A stretch of DNA of 64,000 nucleotides from CAVSCD01 sp963726335 (GCA_963726335.1 CAVSCD010000010.1:558001-622000); one strand, 5' to 3'. Counted from the stretch's first letter, positions 16,380-27,528 are shown. Notes: generated by a model not told the origin, from the sequence alone. Translations and numbers: made by a program.

Positions 16380-19300
16380 TTATCGGCCCGGCAGGGAGTT
16401 GGGGACGGCGGGAGCCTCAGCGGTACTCTTTCCAGCTCTTGATCTGGAGGTCCGCAAGGGACTTGCGGGACACGGCTTCGACGAACCGCCGGGCGAGCTG
16501 GACGTTGGTGAACAGCGGGAATCGGCAAAATCCACCGCCGTCCGGCGGATGATATAGTCGTTGGTCAGCTCTTCTTCCTGGTAATTCTTGGGGATGTTGA
16601 TGACCAGATCGATCTTTCCCGACCGCAGAAGATCGAGCACGTTCGGCTTCTCGCCGGATAGCGGCCAGTGGACGAGCTGCGCCGGGATGTCGTTATCGGC
16701 CATGAACCGGGCCGTGCCGCCGGTCGCGTAGAAGTTCACCCCCAGCGCCTGGAGCTTCCGGGTGCTGGGCAGGAACTGCGCCTTGGTCTCGATCGGCCCG
16801 GTCGAAAGCAGGATGTTCTTCACGGGCAGTTTATAGCCAACCGAGAGCAGCGCCTTGAGAAACGCCTCCTCGAAATCGTCGCCCAGGCAGGCGACCTCGC
16901 CCGTCGAGGCCATCTCCACGCCCAGCGTCGGGTCGGCCCCGCTCAGCCGGGTGAAGGAGAACTGGGGCGCCTTGACGCCGACATACTCCAGGTCGAACGC
17001 GGAGCGGTCGTACCGCTGGACAGGATGCTCCATGATGACCCGGGTGGCGATGTCGATGAAGTTGACGTTGAAGATCTTGGAGACGAACGGGAAGCTCCGG
17101 GAGGCCCGGAGGTTGCACTCGATGACCTTGACGTCGTTGTCCTTGGCCACGAACTGGATGTTGAACGGGCCGTCGATCCGCAGGGCTAGGGAGATCTCGC
17201 GGGCGATCTTTTTTATCCGGCGGGTCGTCTCGAGGAAGGTCCGCTGGGGCGGCAGGACCATCGTGGCGTCGCCCGAGTGGACGCCGGCGTTCTCGACATG
17301 CTCGCTGATGGCGTAGACCAGCATCTCGCCGTGCTGGGAGACGGCGTCGATCTCGATCTCTTTCGCGTCGACGATGAATTTCGACATGACCACCGGGTGG
17401 TCCGTCGAGATCAGGGCCGCCTTGCCCAGGTATTTCTCCAGCTCCTCGTCGGTCGAGGCCACGCTCATGGCCGCGCCGCTGAGCACGTAGGATGGGCGGA
17501 TGAGCACCGGGTAGCCCGCCTGCTTGGCGAACTCCCGGGCCTTGGCCATCGAGGTCAGCTCGGCCCAGGCCGGTTGGTCGATCTTCAAGCTGTCGAGGAG
17601 CTTCGAGAACTTATGACGGTCCTCGGCGCCGTCGATGGACAGCGGCGAGGTGCCGAGCACCCGGACGCCCGCGGCGTGGAGCTTCAAGGCCAGGTTGTTC
17701 GGGATCTGGCCGCCCATGGCGATGATGATGCCCATGGGCTTTTCCTTCTCGTAGATATCCAGGACCGTTTCCAGGCTCAGCTCGTCGAAGTAGAGCTTGT
17801 CGCAGACGTCGTAGTCGGTGCTGACGGTCTCGGGATTGTAGTTCAGCATGATGGTCGTGTAGTTGAGGCGCTTCAGGGTCAGGACGGAGTTCACGCAGCA
17901 CCAGTCGAACTCGACCGAGCTGCCGATCCGGTAGGCGCCGCCGCCGAGCACCATGACCGAGTGGCGGTCGTTGAAGGTCAGGTCGTCCTCGCTGCCGTTA
18001 TAAGTCAGGTAGAGGTAGTTTGTCCGGGCCGGGTACTCCGCGGCCAGGGTGTCGATCTGCTTGACCGAGGGCGACAGGCCGTAGTTCCGCCGCAGCTCCC
18101 GGACGTCGTCTTCCGTCTGGCCCAGCGCCCGCCCGATCTGGCGGTCCGAGAACCCGAGCTGTTTGGCTTCGAGCATGGTGTCGCTCGGACACCGCTGCTC
18201 GCCCACGGCCCGGAGTCGCGTCTCCATGTCCACGATGTGCCGGATCTTGTGCAGGAACCAGCGGTCGATCCGGGTCAGGTCGTAAATCTCGTCGATCGAC
18301 AGGCCGGCCTTGAGGGCCTCGGGGATGGCCAGCAGCCGCATGTCGGTCGGCTGGCCCAGCTCCTCGCGCAGGTCGTCGAACTCGAGGTTCCGGTTGAGGA
18401 CCATCCCGTCGAGCCCGGTCTCGAGCATCCGGACGCCCTTCTGGAGGGCCTCCTCGAACCGGCGGCCGATGGCCATGACCTCGCCCACCGATTTCATCCC
18501 CGAGCCGATCTTTTTTGAGACCAGCCGGAACTTCTTGAGGTCCCAGCGGGGGATCTTGACCACCACGTAATCCAGGGCGGGCTCGAAGCTCGACTTGGTG
18601 ACCCGGGTGATCGAGTTCGGCAGGTCCACCAGGCTGTGCCCGAGCGCGAGCTTCGTCGCGACCGCCGCCAGGGGATAGCCCGTCGCCTTGGAGGCCAGGG
18701 CCGAGCTCCGCGACAGCCGGGCGTTGATCTCGATGGTGCGGTAGGCCTCGGACTTGGAGTCGAGGGCGTACTGGATATTGCACTCGCCGATGATGCCCAG
18801 GTGCCGCACGGTCCGGATGGCGATCTCCCTGAGCTTGTGGAACTCGCTGTTGGTCAGCGTCTGGCTCGGGGCGACGACGACGCTCTCGCCGGTATGGATC
18901 CCCATCGGGTCGAAATTCTCCATGTTGCAGATCGAGAAGCAGTTATCGTATTGGTCGCGGACGATCTCGTATTCGATCTCTTTCCAGCCGAGGAGGTACT
19001 CCTCGACCAGGATCTGGCGGGCATAGGCGAAGGCCTTCTCGGCGCGCTCGGTGAGCTCTTTCTCGTCCCGGCAAAGCCCCGACCCCAGGCCGCCCAGGGC
19101 GTAGGCGATCCGGATCATGACCGGGTAACCGATCTTCTCGGCCACCCGCAAGGCCTCGGGGAGGCTGGTTACGGCCTGGCTGCGGGGCACGTCGACGTCG
19201 ATCTCTTTGAGCCGGGCGACGAACCGCTCGCGGTCCTCGGTATTGACGATCGCCTCGACGGGAGTTCCGAGCACCCGGACGCCGTATTTCTTCGAGAACC

Positions 19301-19611
19301 CCGCTCTGCTCCAGCTCGACGCCGCAGTTGAGGGCGGTCTGTCCGCCGAAGCTCAGCAGGATGCCGTCCGGCCTCTCTTTCTCTATGACCTTCTCGACGA
19401 AGTAGGGCTTAACCGGCAAAAAATAGACTTCGTCGGCCAGGTGATCCGAAGTCTGGATGGTGGCGATGTTCGGGTTGACCAGGATGGTCCGGACATTCTC
19501 CTCTTTGAGGGCCTTAATAGCCTGGCTCCCGGAATAATCGAATTCCCCCGCCTCGCCGATCTTGAGGGCGGAGCTGCCCAGGATGATGACCGTCTTCGGC
19601 TTGTCCATCAT
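16380..19611 (-). CDS. carB: Carbamoyl-phosphate synthase large subunit, interrupted by two frameshifts
   Basis: CarB makes carbamoyl phosphate from bicarbonate, ATP and ammonia supplied by CarA, for pyrimidines and arginine. Frame one (19611 to about 19303) gives MMDKPKTVIILGSSALKIG through SFGGQTALNCGVELEQSG. The frame then slips at a C4 run (19299-19302, G4 on the coding strand) and continues with KKYGVRVLGTPVEAIV through both ATP-grasp halves (RSSALASKATGYPLA, GGGAYRIGSSVEFDWC, IRPSYVLSGAAMSV) to IIRRTAVDF. A second slip near 16525-16540 replaces the proper end (PLFTNVQLARRFVEAV... SWKEYR, stop at 16417) with 45 unrelated residues ending at 16380. With both slips repaired the protein is full length, about 1065 residues. 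The start overlaps carA by 4 bp. Confidence 0.85.
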
Positions 19612-20696
19612 CCCAGGAGCCTCCGGAACTCTGCGAACAGGTACCCTGTGTCGACCGGCCCCGGCGTTGCCTCGGGGTGGAACTGCACGCTCCGGAACCT
19701 CCCGCCGGCATGCCGGATGCCCTCGTTTGTGCCGTCGTTGGCGTTCGTGAACCAGGGCTCCCAGCCCGCCGGCAGGGTCCGGCCGTCGACGGCGAACCCG
19801 TGGTTCTGCGACGTGATCCGGCAGCGCCGGCTGTCCGCCTCGACGCAGGGCTGGTTCTGGCCGCGGTGGCCGAACTTGAGCTTATAGGTGTCGGCGCCGG
19901 CGGCCAGGGCCAGGATCTGGTTGCCCATGCAAACGCCGAACACCGGGATGTCTTTCTCCATGACCCGGCGCACGATCTCGACTGTCTCCCGGCACATTTT
20001 GGGGTCGCCGGGGCCGTTCGAGATCACCACCCCGTCGAAGCGCTCCCCGGAGAAATCATAGTTCCAGGGGACACGGCGGACCCTCAGGCCCTGCCCGACG
20101 AGGTTCCCGATGATGCTGAGCTTGACCCCGCAGTCGATAAGCACGACGGTCTTGGCGCCGGTGCCGTACTCGACGGGCTCCCTGACGCTGACTTTTTCCA
20201 CCAGGTTGACGGCGTTCGGGTCGGTGAACGGGAGCTCGTCGCTGAAAAAGAGGACGCGGCCGAGCATGGTCCCTTCGTCGCGCAGGCGCTTGGTCAGCAT
20301 CCGGGTGTCGATGCCGCAGAGGCCCGGGATCTGGTTTTCCGAAAGCCAGTCCCCCAGGCTGCGGACGGCGTTCCAATGGCTGTGCTCCAGGGAGTATTCC
20401 GAAACGATCAGCCCTTTGATGTGGACCCGGTCCGATTCGAAGTTCCGCTCCAGCCCGTCGATGATCCTGGAGGCGGGGACGCCGTAGTTGCCGATGAGCG
20501 GGTACGTCAGGACCAGGATCTGGCCGTGGTAGGAGGGGTCGGTCAGGGTCTCGGGGTAGCCGACCATGCCCGTATTGAACACCACTTCCCCGGCTACCGA
20601 CCGGCGAGCGCCGAAAGAGAAGCCGTGGAAGACGGAACCGTCTTCGAGCTCGAGGCGCGCTTTGGTTCGCTTGTTTTCCACTTGAGTTCGCGCCAT
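19608..20696 (-). CDS. carA: Carbamoyl-phosphate synthase small subunit (glutaminase)
   Basis: The protein has 362 residues, the family's usual length. The N-terminal CarA domain (LEDGSVFHGFSFGARRSVAG, VFNTGMVGYPETLTDPSYHGQ) is followed by a class I glutamine amidotransferase domain with nucleophile Cys in PVFGVCMGNQILALA, plus the oxyanion strand (VVISNGPGDP) and His-Glu in VQFHPEATPGP. It hydrolyses glutamine and passes ammonia to CarB. In the nucleophile motif Met replaces the common Leu (GVCMGNQ), which is seen in other CarA proteins. It precedes carB with an ATGA overlap, so the two are translationally coupled. It is divergent from the fucose-isomerase-like gene. Confidence 0.97.
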   Translation of the reverse strand: MARTQVENKRTKARLELEDGSVFHGFSFGARRSVAGEVVFNTGMVGYPETLTDPSYHGQILVLTYPLIGNYGVPASRIIDGLERNFESDRVHIKGLIVSEYSLEHSHWNAVRSLGDWLSENQIPGLCGIDTRMLTKRLRDEGTMLGRVLFFSDELPFTDPNAVNLVEKVSVREPVEYGTGAKTVVLIDCGVKLSIIGNLVGQGLRVRRVPWNYDFSGERFDGVVISNGPGDPKMCRETVEIVRRVMEKDIPVFGVCMGNQILALAAGADTYKLKFGHRGQNQPCVEADSRRCRITSQNHGFAVDGRTLPAGWEPWFTNANDGTNEGIRHAGGRFRSVQFHPEATPGPVDTGYLFAEFRRLLG

Positions 20697-20740
20697 TTTA
20701 GCATGTTTCTCCCGATTTTCCTAAGGTCGACGCCCTGTTC

Positions 20741-20770
20741 TTGACAAGCATCGCAGGACGCACATATATT
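20741..20770 (+). promoter_or_regulatory. Sigma-70-like promoter of the fucose-isomerase-like gene
   Basis: TTGACA (20741-20746) and TATATT (20765-20770) are spaced by 18 bp. The predicted start is near 20777, then AAGGAG and the ATG at 20799. It lies in the 102-bp gap shared with divergent carA. Confidence 0.65.
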
Positions 20771-20798
20771 GGGAATTCAGGCGAGTAAGGAGATATGC

Positions 20799-22367
20799 AT
20801 GAAAGGGAAAAACCGAAATTCTGAGATTCCCGTCGGCTGCGCCCTCCGCGGCGTGAGCAGGCGTCAATTCCTGGCCGGCTGCGCGGCCTGCGCCGGCGCC
20901 GCCGGACTGGCCGGAGCGCCCCGCTGGCTAAGGGCGGCCGGCCGGGGGCCGACGATCCGGATCATCTATGCGCTCCATGCCGCCAAGCAGGACCGGCCGG
21001 ACTGGCCGAACATCGGGTTCGATTTCACGCCCGTCATGGACGAAATCACGCTGGGGCTTCGCGCCAGATTCCCGGAATATACGTTCGTGTCGTCGCTTTC
21101 GACCGGCGAGGAACAGACCAAGAAGATCCTTGAAGTGGACGGGCCCCAGAACCTCGACGGCTACATCGTCTATCAGATGAACGCCTGGAACCGGGTCGCC
21201 CAGACGGTGGTTCCCACGGGCAAACCCGTGCTCTATGCCGATTTCCAGTTCGGCGGGAGCGGCGGGTTCCTTGTTTATTCCGCCGGGTTCATCAGGGCGG
21301 GCGCAAAGAATTTCGGGTTTGTCGCCTCGTCGCGACGGGAGGACCTGTTCGAAGCCGTAAAGTGTTTCGAGGCGGCCCGAGACGGCGGCCCGTCCTACGA
21401 CTTCGCTGCCGCCGTGGCCAAGACGAGGATCGCCGGAACACCCCGGCCCGGCGACCTCGCCGGCAACCCGGACAAGCTCCAAACGCTGGCGGCCGCCGAA
21501 GCCCTCCGCCTGATGGCCGCTTCCAAGATCATCGCCGTCCGCGGCCCGGAAGCCGAGCCGGCGACGACGATGATGGGCATTCCGGTTGTCTACATCCCGT
21601 TCTCCGAGCTGAACGACGCCTGGGCCGCCGCCGACAAGGGCGAGGCGGCCAAGATCGCGGACCGCTGGATCAAGTCGGCCGCGCTGGTCGAGGGCGTGTC
21701 CCGCGACGAGCTGGTCAACTCGGCGGCGATGTACATCGGCCAGAAGGCCGTGCTCAAGAAGCACACGGCCAACGCCATCACCATCAACTGCCTGGGCGGA
21801 TTCTACGGGGGACACATCCACGCCTACCCCTGCCTCGGGTTCCACCAGCTTCTCAACGAAGGCCTGGTGGGGGCCTGCGAGTGCGATGTCCCCTCGACCG
21901 CGGCGATGGTCGCGGGGTCGGCCCTGACCAAGGGACGGCCGGGGTACATCTCCGACCCGGTCATCGACACCGCGAAACGTCAGATCATCTACGCCCACTG
22001 CGTGGCCTCGAACCGGCCCTTCGGGCCGAAGGGCGAGGTCTATCCGTTCGAGATCCTCACCCATTCGGAAGACCGGCAAGGCGCCTCCGTCCGCGTCATC
22101 CTGCCGCCGGACTACATGACGACGACAATCGAGATCTCCGACCCGCGGAAGGAGATCATCTTCCACCAGGCCAAAGCCGTCGGGAACGACCCTGATGACC
22201 GGGCCTGCCGGACGAAGCTGGCCGCCGAGCCCAAGGGCGACATCGAAAAGCTCTTCACCATGTGGGACAAGTGGGGCTGGCACCGCGTGACTTTCTACGG
22301 CGATCTCAGGGAGCCGGTGTTCGGGCTGGCCAAGGCCCTGGGCTGGACGGTCGTCGAAGAAGCGTGA
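20799..22367 (+). CDS. Tat-exported L-fucose/L-arabinose isomerase-like protein
   Basis: The protein has 522 residues. The twin-arginine signal (GVSRRQFLAGCAACAGAAGL) is followed by a fold related to L-fucose and L-arabinose isomerases: an N-terminal Rossmann-like domain (TIRIIYALHAA, NLDGYIVYQMNAWNRVAQT, GKPVLYADFQFGGSGGFLVY) and a C-terminal domain with NAITINCLGGFYGG, ACECDVPSTAAMVAGSALTKGRPG and an acidic and histidine-rich strand. An exported sugar isomerase is unusual, so it may be a sugar-binding or modifying relative. I chose the ATG at 20799 for AGGAGATAT upstream; an in-frame ATG at 20769 overlaps the -10 of the promoter and cannot be used. Confidence 0.75.
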   Translation: MKGKNRNSEIPVGCALRGVSRRQFLAGCAACAGAAGLAGAPRWLRAAGRGPTIRIIYALHAAKQDRPDWPNIGFDFTPVMDEITLGLRARFPEYTFVSSLSTGEEQTKKILEVDGPQNLDGYIVYQMNAWNRVAQTVVPTGKPVLYADFQFGGSGGFLVYSAGFIRAGAKNFGFVASSRREDLFEAVKCFEAARDGGPSYDFAAAVAKTRIAGTPRPGDLAGNPDKLQTLAAAEALRLMAASKIIAVRGPEAEPATTMMGIPVVYIPFSELNDAWAAADKGEAAKIADRWIKSAALVEGVSRDELVNSAAMYIGQKAVLKKHTANAITINCLGGFYGGHIHAYPCLGFHQLLNEGLVGACECDVPSTAAMVAGSALTKGRPGYISDPVIDTAKRQIIYAHCVASNRPFGPKGEVYPFEILTHSEDRQGASVRVILPPDYMTTTIEISDPRKEIIFHQAKAVGNDPDDRACRTKLAAEPKGDIEKLFTMWDKWGWHRVTFYGDLREPVFGLAKALGWTVVEEA

Positions 22368-22407
22368 GGGGTACTCCGCAAAGGCGACGGGGTGTGCTCG
22401 AGGGCCC

Positions 22408-22434
22408 GCGAATTTCCCCCGCGCGGAAATTCGC
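22408..22434. other. Perfect 10-bp stem hairpin in a 374-bp gene-free stretch
   Basis: GCGAATTTCC (22408-22417), a 7-nt loop, then GGAAATTCGC (22425-22434). It lies 41 bp after the stop of the preceding gene and may end its transcript, but no T-run follows. In the rest of 22368-22741 I see no gene. Confidence 0.4.
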
Positions 22435-22741
22435 TTAGTCCTAGGCTCGCTCTCCTCTTCGAGGAACCGTGCCCGCTCGCCTCCGGATGACCCTCTTCGC
22501 ACACGCCCCTCGCCTTTGGCGGAGAATTTGAATAGATATCGGGGGAACTATTTCCGCTCCGGTTATCGAATGGCCTTCTTCATGACTCCGGTTCTCGCCC
22601 GTCGTAAAAAAGAGGGACAAGGTGGACTGAAGCGAGGGGGAACCTATTGACTGCCCGAAGCGTATATATTCGTGAGGTGTGGTGCGTACCGATGAACACA
22701 AGAGCCTCGGGCCCCGGAGCGGGCACGGGAGGGCGTCTCCG

Positions 22742-25411
22742 GTGAAAAGGCTCGTCGCCCTGGTCTTTTTCCTTGCCCTTGCCCTCGCCGTTGGGGCCAA
22801 AGACAAGGCGAAATCCGCCTCACCGGCGCCAACTCCGCCAAAGACGGTCACGGCCGTCCGGGCCGGCGGTCCGATCTCGGTCGACGGGCGGCTCGAGGAA
22901 GACGTCTGGAAAAGCGAAGGCTCCGAAGGGTTCACCCAGAACGACCCGAAGGACGGCGATCCCTCCACGGAGAAGACCCGCGTCTGGGTGGCCTACGACG
23001 ACAAGTCCGTCTATGTGGCCGCCTTCTGCTACGATTCGGAGCCGAAGAAGATCATGAGCCGGCTGGGCCGCCGCGACTCCGACGTGGATTCCGACTGGTT
23101 CATGTTCGCCGTCGATCCCTACTTCGACAAACGGACCGGCTACCAGTTCGGCGTCAACCCCGCCGGTTCCATCACGGATGAAACCCTCTCGAACGACGTG
23201 AACGATGACGATTCCTGGGACGGCGTCTGGGAAGGCAGGGCCCATGTCAATGGAGAGGGCTGGACCGTGGAGATGAAAATCCCGTTCAGCGAGATCCGGT
23301 TCTCTAAAAAAGACGAATACATCTGGGGCGTCAATTTCACCCGGATCATCAAGCGCAAGAACGAACGGGCGGCCTATGCCTGGGTCCCGAAGACCGAGCA
23401 GGCTTACGTCTCCCGTTTTGCCCGTCTCGAGGGCATCCGCGGCATCAACCCGGGCACGCATATAGAGATCATCCCCTACGCCGTGACGCAGGCTCAATTC
23501 CGGCCGTCTGAACCCGGGAACCCGTTCGAAACCGGGCACAAGACTCTCGGCAGCCTGGGCTTCGACGCCAAGTTCGGGCTCAAGAGCAACCTGACGCTTG
23601 ACGCCACCGTCAACCCCGACTTCGGCCAGGTCGAGGTCGACCCGGCCGTGGTCAACCTCTCCGCCTATGAGACTTACTATGAGGAGAAGCGTCCGTTCTT
23701 CATCGAGGGCGCCTCGATCTTCGACGGGTTCGGCCGCGGCGGCGTCTATCTCAACGCCAACATCAACTGGCCCCAGCCGACGTTCTTTTACAGCCGGCGG
23801 ATCGGCCGCTCGCCCCAGGGATTCGTCACAACGGAAGGGGACTTCTATGTCACCCCCGACAGGACGACCATCCTGGGCGCGGCCAAGGTCACGGGGAAGC
23901 TCGGCGGCTGGAACGTCGGGTTCATCAACGCCCTCACCTCCCGCGAGTTCGCCCAGATCGACGCCTCGACCGTCCGGCTTCAGGAGGAGGTCGAGCCCTT
24001 CAGCTATTACGGGGTTCTCCGCGCGCAGAAGGACATCGACGAGGGCCGCCACGGGTTCGGGTTCATGGCGACGGGAGTGTCGCGCGACCTCCAGACGGAC
24101 CCCATGAGCTTGCTCCTGAACAAGAACGCTTTCAGCGGCGGAGTCGACGGCTGGTCCTTTCTCGACAAGGACCGGAGCTACGTCGTCGGCGGCTGGTTCG
24201 GCGGGACCCGGCTCGAAGGAACCCCGGAAGATATGCTCAGGGTCCAGAAATCGTCGATGCACTACTACCAGCGGCCCGACGCGCCCCAGGTCACGCTCGA
24301 CCCGACGGCGACTTCGCTCAGCGGCTGGGGCGGAAGGCTCAACCTCGGCAAGCAGAAGGGAGGCTCCCTCTTCCTCTTCTCTCTCGGCGCTCTCTCCCCG
24401 GGTTTCGACCCGAACGACGCCGGGTTCCAACACTCGGGCTCGGACGTCATCAACATGTCGCTTCTCCCCGGCTACCAGTGGACGAAACCGGGCCGGGTCT
24501 TCCAGCAGGTGATCCTCGCCGGCGGCGTCTTCCGGAATTATGATTTCGGCGGCAACAAGACGGGCGACGGGGTGCTGCTGATGTCGGAAGGGATGTTCCG
24601 CAATTTCTGGAGCTTCGGCGTCACGGGAGTCGTCAATCCCGCAGTCCTGAGCAACAGGCTGACCCGGGGCGGCCCGCTGGCGCTTATCCCCTGGGGATAT
24701 GAGGCCGATGCCTTTCTCGAAACCGACGGCCGCCAGCCTGTCGTTCTCGAGGGGGAAGGCTTTATCTACAGGCGCCCCGAGGACGGGACGGAATGGCAGG
24801 CCGGCGTGAGCGTGCGCTGGAAGCCGCGCTCGAACTTCAGCATCTCGATCGGGCCCGAGTACGGAGGGGAAAAGACGAGGATCCAGTACGTGAGGTACGT
24901 GACCGACCCGCTCATGACATCGACGTACGGCTCGCGTTACGTGTTCGGCCGCCTGGACCAGAAAACGATCGCCGCCGAGCTCCGGCTGAACTGGACGTTC
25001 ACGCCGCGGCTGACGCTCCAAGCCTATGTCCAGCCGTTCCAGGCCGTCGGCCAGTACGATGAGTTCAAGGAACTGGCGCAGCCCAAGACCTACGACTACA
25101 ATATCTACGGCCAGGGCGGATCGACCATCGCCCATGCCGATGGCGCATATCTGGTGGACCCGGACGGAAGCGGTCCGGCCGACCCGTTCGCTTTCGGGGA
25201 CCCGGATTTCAACATCAAGTCCCTGCGCGGAACGGTCGTGCTCCGCTGGGAATATCTGCCGGGCTCGCTCTTCTATTTGGTCTGGACGCAGAACCGCGCC
25301 GACTATGGCAATCCCGGCGACTTCCAGTTCCGGCGCGACTTCGGCGACCTATTGACCGCGCCCGGCGACAACATCTTCCTGATCAAAGTTTCCTTCCGCT
25401 GGAATATGTGA
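22742..25411 (+). CDS. DUF5916 outer-membrane barrel protein with CBM9-like N-terminus
   Basis: The protein has 889 residues from the GTG start. Signal peptide VKRLVALVFFLALALAVGAK. Residues of about 35-220 form a CBM9-like sugar-binding domain (GPISVDGRLEEDVWKSEG, RVWVAYDDKSVYVAAFCYD, WTVEMKIPFSEIRF). The DUF5916 domain follows (LDATVNPDFGQVEVDPAVVN, YYEEKRPFFIEGASIFDG, FFYSRRIGRSPQG) with many alternating beta strands, ending in SFRWNM, the terminal aromatic of an outer-membrane barrel. It probably sits in the outer membrane and binds or transports glycans. The GTG at 22742 is preferred because GGGAGGG precedes it at the right distance and the signal begins there; a weaker start at 22679 would add 21 Arg/Gly-rich residues. 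Confidence 0.8.
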   Translation: MKRLVALVFFLALALAVGAKDKAKSASPAPTPPKTVTAVRAGGPISVDGRLEEDVWKSEGSEGFTQNDPKDGDPSTEKTRVWVAYDDKSVYVAAFCYDSEPKKIMSRLGRRDSDVDSDWFMFAVDPYFDKRTGYQFGVNPAGSITDETLSNDVNDDDSWDGVWEGRAHVNGEGWTVEMKIPFSEIRFSKKDEYIWGVNFTRIIKRKNERAAYAWVPKTEQAYVSRFARLEGIRGINPGTHIEIIPYAVTQAQFRPSEPGNPFETGHKTLGSLGFDAKFGLKSNLTLDATVNPDFGQVEVDPAVVNLSAYETYYEEKRPFFIEGASIFDGFGRGGVYLNANINWPQPTFFYSRRIGRSPQGFVTTEGDFYVTPDRTTILGAAKVTGKLGGWNVGFINALTSREFAQIDASTVRLQEEVEPFSYYGVLRAQKDIDEGRHGFGFMATGVSRDLQTDPMSLLLNKNAFSGGVDGWSFLDKDRSYVVGGWFGGTRLEGTPEDMLRVQKSSMHYYQRPDAPQVTLDPTATSLSGWGGRLNLGKQKGGSLFLFSLGALSPGFDPNDAGFQHSGSDVINMSLLPGYQWTKPGRVFQQVILAGGVFRNYDFGGNKTGDGVLLMSEGMFRNFWSFGVTGVVNPAVLSNRLTRGGPLALIPWGYEADAFLETDGRQPVVLEGEGFIYRRPEDGTEWQAGVSVRWKPRSNFSISIGPEYGGEKTRIQYVRYVTDPLMTSTYGSRYVFGRLDQKTIAAELRLNWTFTPRLTLQAYVQPFQAVGQYDEFKELAQPKTYDYNIYGQGGSTIAHADGAYLVDPDGSGPADPFAFGDPDFNIKSLRGTVVLRWEYLPGSLFYLVWTQNRADYGNPGDFQFRRDFGDLLTAPGDNIFLIKVSFRWNM

Positions 25412-25422
25412 CAGCCTCCCCT

Positions 25423-27232
25423 TTAGCGGCTTTTCCCGCCTTTGGCCGCCCAGTCCTCGAGGGTCTGCCACTCGGAGATCATGGTCACGCCCTCGGCCCG
25501 GCAGACGCTCAGAAATCCCGCCAGCAAGTCCCCTCGAGATGAGGGCCAGGGCCACCGAAGTCCTCTGTCCGCGGCTTCTTTCCGGTATTCATCCCAACGC
25601 ACGAGAACCACATATTCGACCGGAAGCTGCGTCCGGCGGATGCGCCTGGAGAGCTCGGAAGTCCCGGAAGCTCTTTTTAGCGCCCTGGCCAGGATCTCCC
25701 GGGCTTTGAGCACGGTCTCGAGCGCCAGGAACCTGGCGTCGGCGGGCGAATAACACCCGAGCGGATCTCCCGCCCGGTCAAGGGACGTCTCGAGGAGAGA
25801 CAGATACTCCAAAACGTCGTCACCGGCGATGCCAAAATATCCGCGCAGGAATTCTTTCCTTAACCCTTCGGCGTCAAGGGCAGGGTTCCAGAGAAGTTTG
25901 GCCAGTACCCAGGCCCTGAGCTCGGCCATCTCCGAACCCCAAGACTGGTAGGCTCCCTGCTCGAAGACGCCGGTAACGTTGTTCTTGACAAAGAGCCGGA
26001 TGTTGGGAGCCAGGACCCGGTAATTCGGATGGGGCTGGATGTAATGGGAGAAGTTCGTCGTGTAATCCCAGATGAACATCCGGCCGGCGATCTTCGACCA
26101 GCCTTCGATGTCCTCCCGGAAGGCCGTGTTGGCGGGGTCATCGAGCGGCCGGGCAAACGAGCACTCGATGCTGCACAGGCGGACGACGACGTTCGGGCGG
26201 GGACGGGTGATCCTCGGCGGTTTGCGGGTGTACTGGTAGGCCAGCGTGTCGATGATGACGTTCGGAAATTCCTTTTCGATATCGGCGGCCACGGCGTTGA
26301 CAAAACGGAGAAGCGAGCCGGCGGGGCTCCCCTCCTCCTCGTCGACCGCCCGGCACAGCGGACAGGCGCAGTTGTTCTGGCAGTCGTTTTGCGACACCGA
26401 GGCGATGGTCGCCGCGGGGTTGTCGCGAAGGCGGAGCTTCAGGTTCCGGACAAGCTCCTGTCGCATCGCTTCGTTCGTCAGGCAGAGCTGGGCGTTCTCC
26501 CGGGTCCGCACGCCCTTGATCTCGCTGAACCACTCGGGATGGGCGTCGAAATAGTCGGCTGGCGGGATGAGGGCATAGAAAGTGTGGACAAAGCCTTCAT
26601 AGACGTGGCGCCCGCCGCGGACATCGTCGCCCCCCGCCCGGGTGCCGTTGGCCTTGTTGCGGGCCGCCCATTCGGGGTCAAAAGCCGTAAACCAGAACGG
26701 CTCGCGGTATTCGAGCGGCGGCGCGTACCGGATGGCGACGGAAGGCACCGTCAGCGAAGGCCGACGCGGAACATGCCAGGCTGTCGGAGTCCACCAGCGG
26801 CAGCCGAGGACATCCTCGAGAAAGGTGTAGACGGCGTAGAGAGTGCCGCGCGGGCTGCCTCCCGCAAGGATGAGGTCGCTTCCCTTGGTGCGGACGATGA
26901 TCTCTTCAGGCTTTCAAGGACGCCGAGCCGGAAACCGGGTTCGACAAGTCGGACCGCTCCCTCTCCGACGAGGAGCCGGCTCGAACCGGGGACGGCGCCG
27001 GCTCGGCCGAACCCGCGACCGCTGACGAAACGGGCGCCCCGACCATGAAGTGGAGGAAGAAAGCCAGTTCTTCGGCGGCGTATTTCTCAACCCGGCCGGC
27101 GTCCGCCGCGACCACGATCACCGCTTTCGGCTTCCCTTTCTCGGCGATCACGCCCTGGCCCGAGGCACGGGTCGGCCAAAGAACGGATAGAGCCACTGTC
27201 GCGATCAGGGGCAACACCATAGATCTCTTCAT
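25423..27232 (-). CDS. DUF4838 protein (GH67-type), disrupted by frameshifts
   Basis: The N-terminal part (27232 to about 26990) has a signal peptide (MKRSMVLPLIATVALSVLW) and KAVIVVAADAGRVEKYAAEE with LAFFLHFMVGAP. From about 26990 the frame slips; RLLVGEGAVRLVEPGFRLGV is in a second frame, then KPEEIIVRTKGSDLIL in a third, so at least two indels lie between 26990 and 26910. The main part is an open frame from 26748 to the end, with the DUF4838 core: PPLEYREPFWFTAFDPEWAA, SVSQNDCQNNCACPLCRA, SLLRFVNAVAADIEKEFPNV and IDTLAYQYTRKPPRI. DUF4838 proteins are alpha-glucuronidase-like (GH67-type) and act on exported polysaccharides. Gene decay and sequencing error cannot be told apart here. Confidence 0.75.
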
Positions 27233-27528
27233 GGCTCCTCCTTCCGGGGTTCCCTCTGCGCGGATTATATTCGCCGTGCCGGCTCACGGTCAAAACAATT
27301 CCCTAATGCTCTTCGAGGGAGACCCCGGGTTTCGGGCGGCGAGTATGTATTGAGCTCAAGACAATAAAACGGTAAATCACGTAGCAAAAAAAGAGAACCA
27401 ACGTTCCTGAAGAATCGTTCTAGCGCGCGAGTTTATACGCAGCCGCCGAGAACGGGCGTTTCGGAAACGGCGTTAAAAACCCGAATGGGAGCTGGGGCGG
27501 AGGGTGTCGGTTCACGGCAGCTCTCTCC

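Noticed and set aside
22647..22670. TTGACT ... TATATT upstream of the DUF5916 gene as a promoter
   Set aside because: The spacer is only 12 bp, too short for sigma-70.
22820..25135. A long open frame on the minus strand, opposite the DUF5916 gene (771 codons)
   Set aside because: It lies wholly antisense to a strong gene, has no family motif, is rich in residues typical of reversed GC-rich codons, and has no ribosome-binding site.
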